Source: Dysgonomonas sp900556485 (lineage in GTDB: Bacteria > Bacteroidota > Bacteroidia > Bacteroidales > Dysgonomonadaceae). From it: a stretch of DNA of 64,000 bases. Location of the stretch: positions 41,567 through 105,566 of the forward strand of contig JAWDXK010000014.1 in the NCBI GenBank assembly GCA_032477155.1, in the 5' to 3' direction. The notes beneath the pieces are model-generated. The model ran no database searches and was not told the origin of the DNA. It saw only the letters and a program-made list of their open reading frames with translations. Positions 60,841 through 64,000 of this stretch are shown piece after piece (position 1 is the stretch's first letter; each line of letters opens with the position of its first letter). The position numbers and the translations under genes were made by a program.

Positions 60841-60844
60841 CGAG

Positions 60845-60874
60845 AGATGATCATGTTTAATGATCATCTTTTTT
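60845..60874 (+). terminator. Terminator after tRNA-Asn copy 2
   Basis: AGATGATCAT and ATGATCATCT form a perfect 10-bp stem around GTTTA, followed by a T run. Confidence 0.9.
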
Positions 60875-60906
60875 GTTTTAGAATATAGCATTTATACCAT
60901 AAAAAA

Positions 60907-60928
60907 GCCACAGATAGATATCTGTGAC
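60907..60928 (-). terminator. Terminator after proS
   Basis: CACAGATA and TATCTGTG pair around a two-base loop; on the minus strand GCTTTTTT follows, 21 bases after the proS stop. Confidence 0.85.
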
Positions 60929-60948
60929 TTCTTACTTATAATAATATC

Positions 60949-62430
60949 TTAATATGCTTTTGCAAATACGACACGTTGTAGAGATGGTTTACCTGTAACC
61001 ATACATTTACCAGGAGTCTTGTCACCTTCTAATGGAATACAACGAATTGTTGCTTTAGTCTCTGCTTTTATTTTTTCTTCCGTTTCCGAAGTTCCATCCC
61101 AATGAGCCATAATAAAGACTCCGCCTTCTATCTTTTCTTTAAACTCATCATAAGTGTCTACACTAATAGTCTGAGCAGCTCTATAGTCTAATGCTTTTTG
61201 ATATATATTTGCTTGTATCTCATCCAAAAGATTCTTTATATGTATATCTAGGCCGTCACAAGAAACTGTTTCTTTAGTTAAGGTATCGCGACGGGCAACT
61301 TCAACTGTATTATTTTCCATATCACGAGCCCCCATAGCTAAACGTACAGGCACACCTTTCAACTCATATTCTGAGAATTTCCAACCTGGCTTCTTATTAT
61401 CAGCATTATCGTATTTTACACTTATACCTAATGCCTTAAGAGCTTTTACTATACCTGCAACTTTTTCGTTAATCGCAGCCAATTGCTCTTCCCCTTTATA
61501 GATTGGAACTATTACAACCTGATAAGGTGCCAGCTTAGGAGGCAAAACTAATCCATTATCATCAGAATGTGCCATTATCAAGGCTCCGATCAAGCGGGTA
61601 GATACTCCCCATGATGTAGCCCATACATAGTCCATCTTACCTTCTTTATCAGCGAATCTCACATCAAACGCTTTTGCAAAATTCTGCCCTAAAAAGTGTG
61701 ATGTTCCCGATTGTAAAGCTTTTCCATCTTGCATCATAGCCTCGATAGTATATGTCTCTACAGCTCCGGCAAAGCGTTCCGATGCCGATTTGACCCCTCT
61801 GATAACAGGCATTGCCATATAGTCTTCTGCAAATTGTGCATAAACATGCAACATCTGTAAAGCTTCTGCTTCTGCTTCCTCCTTTGTTGCATGAGCTGTA
61901 TGTCCTTCCTGCCATAAGAATTCGGCAGTGCGAAGAAATAAGCGCGTACGCATCTCCCACCTAACAACATTTGCCCATTGATTACATAATATAGGAAGAT
62001 CTCTATAAGATTGTATCCAGTTACGATAAGTATTCCATATAATAGTTTCAGAAGTAGGACGAACAATTAGCTCCTCTTCAAGTTTTGCTTCGGGATCGAC
62101 AACTACGCCTTTTCCCTCTGGATCGTTTTTTAAACGATAATGAGTTACAACCGCACATTCTTTAGCAAAACCTTCAACATGGTCTGCCTCTTTACTCAAG
62201 AATGATTTAGGAATAAAAAGCGGAAAATAGGCATTCACATGCCCTGTTTCTTTAAACATGTCATCTAATTGACGTTGCATTTTTTCCCAAATAGCATAAC
62301 CATATGGTTTTATCACCATACAACCACGCACTGCAGAATTTTCTGCTAAATCAGCCTTTAATACCAAATCCAGATACCATTGACTATAGTCTTTACTCCT
62401 TGAGGTCAGCTCTTTTAATTCTTTTGCCAT
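60949..62430 (-). CDS. proS: Prolyl-tRNA synthetase (short, archaeal/eukaryote-type ProRS)
   Basis: 493 residues from the ATG at 62430; upstream in-frame sequence reaches only a TTG at 62469, overlapping the promoter, so the ATG is the start. Class II motifs are seen: motif 1 region with V-R-G-C-M-V-I-K-P, motif 2 Q-W-A-N-V-V-R-W-E-M-R-T-R-L-F-L-R-T-A-E-F-L-W-Q-E-G-H-T, and motif 3 G-A-L-I-M-A-H-S-D-D-N-G-L-V-L-P-P-K; the anticodon domain follows (about 290-400). It lacks the long editing insertion of the E. coli type. It charges tRNA-Pro with proline in the cytoplasm. Confidence 0.97.
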   Translation of the reverse strand: MAKELKELTSRSKDYSQWYLDLVLKADLAENSAVRGCMVIKPYGYAIWEKMQRQLDDMFKETGHVNAYFPLFIPKSFLSKEADHVEGFAKECAVVTHYRLKNDPEGKGVVVDPEAKLEEELIVRPTSETIIWNTYRNWIQSYRDLPILCNQWANVVRWEMRTRLFLRTAEFLWQEGHTAHATKEEAEAEALQMLHVYAQFAEDYMAMPVIRGVKSASERFAGAVETYTIEAMMQDGKALQSGTSHFLGQNFAKAFDVRFADKEGKMDYVWATSWGVSTRLIGALIMAHSDDNGLVLPPKLAPYQVVIVPIYKGEEQLAAINEKVAGIVKALKALGISVKYDNADNKKPGWKFSEYELKGVPVRLAMGARDMENNTVEVARRDTLTKETVSCDGLDIHIKNLLDEIQANIYQKALDYRAAQTISVDTYDEFKEKIEGGVFIMAHWDGTSETEEKIKAETKATIRCIPLEGDKTPGKCMVTGKPSLQRVVFAKAY

Positions 62431-62466
62431 AATTATATAGAAATTCTGATTTTCTAAAATTAGGTG

Positions 62467-62474
62467 CAAAGTTA
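62467..62474 (-). promoter_or_regulatory. -7 promoter element for proS
   Basis: Minus-strand TAACTTTG fits TAnnTTTG and lies 37 bases before the proS ATG at 62430, confirming that start. Confidence 0.55.
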
Positions 62475-62515
62475 GTAAAAGCGATCAATTAAATCACATA
62501 TGCAAGAGTATTTTG

Positions 62516-62523
62516 TATCTTTG
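62516..62523 (+). promoter_or_regulatory. -7 promoter element for the HAD gene
   Basis: TATCTTTG, exact TAnnTTTG match, 28 bases before the ATG at 62551, divergent from the proS promoter. Confidence 0.6.
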
Positions 62524-62550
62524 TATCCATTCATTTAATGTTTTAAACAA

Positions 62551-63243
62551 ATGAAATATACTGATATACTTCTCGATCTGGACGATACTCTCATTGATAC
62601 TGCAAAAAATACTATAATAACTGTAGAAGAGATTTATAATGATTATCAATTAGGGAAATACTTTCCTTCTTTCAATGATTTTTTCAGCATCTACCATAAA
62701 AGTGTTAGCCAATTATGGGAGCTATATAATAAAAATCAAATTACCAAAAACGTTTTACAACGAGAACGATTCATTGCTCCTCTAAGTCTAGTTGAAGAAA
62801 TAACTGAAGAACAGGCTTTGGTAATTAATGATGATTACATTCAAAGAATTATGAGGAAAGAATCATTGATAGAGGGTGCTAAAAAGCTCTTAGACTACTT
62901 ATCTTCGAAATACAAATTACATATATTATCAAATGGCTTCACCGAAATGCAATATAAGAAAATAGATAGTGCCGGGCTTACCTGTTACTTTGACAAAGTT
63001 ATACTATCTGATGCTGTCGGAGTAAATAAGCCGCATCCTGATATTTTTGAATTTACATTAAAGGAAATTGGCGTAAACAAAAATAAAGTTATTATGATAG
63101 GGGATAACCTATCTACAGATATAGAAGGTGCATATAATAGTGGTATAGATCAAATATGGTTTAACCCTTCTAATAAACACTATAATAGCTTTAAGCCTAA
63201 TTATATTATTAAAAAATTATCTGAAATCCACGAGATACTATAA
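62551..63243 (+). CDS. yjjG: HAD-family hydrolase, YjjG-like pyrimidine 5'-nucleotidase
   Basis: 230 residues. Motif I D-L-D-D-T-L-I (nucleophile Asp9, acid Asp11), cap domain of about 20-90, motif II I-L-S-N-G-F near 127, motif III Lys in N-K-P-H-P-D-I-F near 171 and motif IV M-I-G-D-N-L-S-T-D-I near 188. The Y-T-D-I-L-L-D-L-D-D-T-L start and the N-G-F-T-E-M-Q segment match the YjjG/YfnB group, which dephosphorylates nucleoside monophosphates and related compounds. Single gene, convergent with the rhomboid gene 7 bases away. Confidence 0.9.
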   Translation: MKYTDILLDLDDTLIDTAKNTIITVEEIYNDYQLGKYFPSFNDFFSIYHKSVSQLWELYNKNQITKNVLQRERFIAPLSLVEEITEEQALVINDDYIQRIMRKESLIEGAKKLLDYLSSKYKLHILSNGFTEMQYKKIDSAGLTCYFDKVILSDAVGVNKPHPDIFEFTLKEIGVNKNKVIMIGDNLSTDIEGAYNSGIDQIWFNPSNKHYNSFKPNYIIKKLSEIHEIL

Positions 63244-63250
63244 ATTAGCA

Positions 63251-63820
63251 TTATCGAGATCGAGCAAGCTCTTTTCTCATAGTGTAGGCCCAAAAGAAAC
63301 CACTTATAGCTCCAGACAAGTGTCCTTCCCATGAGATATGACCTGTCGTTGGGAATATTCCATAAATAAGCCCCGAATAAGCAAATATAACAACCAGAGA
63401 TATAATAATTAATATAACTTTCTTACTAAAAAATCCCCCAAAAATCAGAAATGAAGCCATAGCATATATAACCGAACTCATCCCTATATGCCACGAAGAG
63501 CGACTAATTATCCATGTTAAGACTCCTGATGTTAACCAAAGAACAACAAAAATATAGACAGATTTCTTTTTATAGAAGAAAAAAAGTAAAGTTGCTAATA
63601 CTAGAAAAGGTACTGTATTCCCTATAAGATGATCAAAACTACCATGCACAATCGGCGAAGTAAGTACGCCCCATAAACCAAAAAAGCTTCTGGGGTATAT
63701 CCCCCAAGTATGGAAGCTTGTACTAAAAAGAAATTCTATGATTTTTACTATCCAAGGAATTAGGATTATAAGAAATGCATATGTTATTGATGTTTTTAAT
63801 CGTGTCAGGTTTTCTTTCAT
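63251..63820 (-). CDS. Rhomboid-family intramembrane serine protease
   Basis: 189 residues with six hydrophobic helices. The rhomboid catalytic Ser is Ser115 in G-M-S-S-V-I-Y (the usual G-x-S-x), with catalytic His167 in S-W-E-G-H-L-S-G; H-x-x-x-N in H-L-I-G-N (64-68) marks the second helix. The W-G-I-Y-P-R-S-F-F-G-L-W-G loop before the first active-site helix is the L1 loop equivalent. It cuts transmembrane proteins in the inner membrane. Substrate unknown. Single gene, convergent with the HAD gene. Confidence 0.9.
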   Translation of the reverse strand: MKENLTRLKTSITYAFLIILIPWIVKIIEFLFSTSFHTWGIYPRSFFGLWGVLTSPIVHGSFDHLIGNTVPFLVLATLLFFFYKKKSVYIFVVLWLTSGVLTWIISRSSWHIGMSSVIYAMASFLIFGGFFSKKVILIIISLVVIFAYSGLIYGIFPTTGHISWEGHLSGAISGFFWAYTMRKELARSR

Positions 63821-63901
63821 TTTCTATTTTAATTGTAATTTAATCTATAAATATACATCAAACTTATCAAGAGTACAATAGTCTAATTTGAATACAACGC
63901 C

Positions 63902-63945
63902 AAAAAAAGAGGTTCATCAATATAGAAATATAAAGATGAACCTCT
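63902..63945 (-). terminator. rRNA operon terminator
   Basis: AGAGGTTCATC and GATGAACCTCT pair perfectly (11 bp) around a 16-base loop, and a T run follows on the minus strand. It lies just downstream of the 5S rRNA. Confidence 0.85.
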
Positions 63946-63952
63946 TCTGTTA

Positions 63953-64000
63953 AAACGGCGGTAACCTACTCTCCCACTTTTATGCAGTACCATCGGCACG
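63953..64000 (-). rRNA. rrf: 5S ribosomal RNA, 3' part, cut by window edge
   Basis: On the minus strand CGTGCCGATGGTACTGCATA, then a GTGGGAGAGTAGGT segment and TACCGCCG match the 3' third of bacterial 5S rRNA (loop E/helix IV-V and helix I end). The gene continues right, so an rRNA operon reading toward this window lies there. The exact 3' end is not certain because its helix I partner is outside. Confidence 0.9.

Noticed and set aside
1..64000. CRISPR array, transposase or integrase genes
   Set aside because: No regularly spaced direct repeats and no transposase or recombinase motifs were seen in any frame.

Overview
The window is chromosomal DNA of a low-GC member of the phylum Bacteroidota, most likely order Bacteroidales and possibly Dysgonomonas or a close relative (genus is inference only). 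Direct signs are four SusC and/or SusD-type nutrient uptake loci genes (three full SusC/SusD pairs), a hybrid two-component regulator, a type IX secretion sorting tail, AT-rich translation leaders without Shine-Dalgarno sequences, and promoters with the Bacteroidota -7 element TAnnTTTG.

Layout. 1-10.1 kb (minus strand): an operon of SusC, SusD, a lipoprotein, a subtilisin-like protease with a type IX sorting tail, a PorV/PorQ-like barrel and a fibronectin-like lipoprotein cut by the window edge; it looks like a protein/peptide-utilisation locus. 10.6-14.6 kb (minus): a hybrid two-component system regulator. 15.2-22.7 kb (plus): IPT/TIG-NHL lipoprotein, SusC, SusD and a DUF1735-like lipoprotein. 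22.8-24.9 kb: groES-groEL behind a sigma-54-like -24/-12 promoter. 25.0-26.8 kb: a DUF4139 protein carrying a TonB-receptor plug-like insertion. 27.4-29.8 kb: two tandem TlpA-like thiol-disulfide lipoproteins bracketed by a short hairpin repeat. 30.2-30.9 kb: an orphan phage-terminase-small-subunit-like gene with a GC-rich palindromic repeat inside its coding sequence. 31.3-33.6 kb: a two-gene ABC exporter. 33.7-35.4 kb: an SDR oxidoreductase and an adenosine-kinase-like PfkB kinase.

35.5-60.8 kb is bracketed by two identical tRNA-Asn genes in direct orientation. Between them lie a large sialic acid locus (35.9-54.5 kb, all minus: GntR/FCD regulator, mutarotase, NanA lyase, sialidase, MFS transporter, SusC, SusD, fasciclin-like and unknown lipoproteins, sialidase-DUF1080 fusion, second sialidase, second mutarotase, FAD-dependent oxidoreductase) and a lineage-specific cluster of three secreted proteins with an AraC regulator (54.8-60.3 kb). 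In the sialic acid locus a 14-bp near-palindromic element recurs in front of nanA, the lipoprotein sialidase and susC, with a diverged copy before the regulator, suggesting a private regulon. Surface sialidases would release sialic acid, SusCD imports it or its glycoconjugate, the mutarotases equilibrate anomers in the periplasm, the MFS protein carries it across the inner membrane and NanA splits it into pyruvate and ManNAc; the epimerase and kinase needed next are not in this window.

60.9-64 kb: prolyl-tRNA synthetase, a YjjG-like HAD phosphatase, a rhomboid protease, and at the right edge the 3' end of a 5S rRNA gene on the minus strand with its operon terminator.
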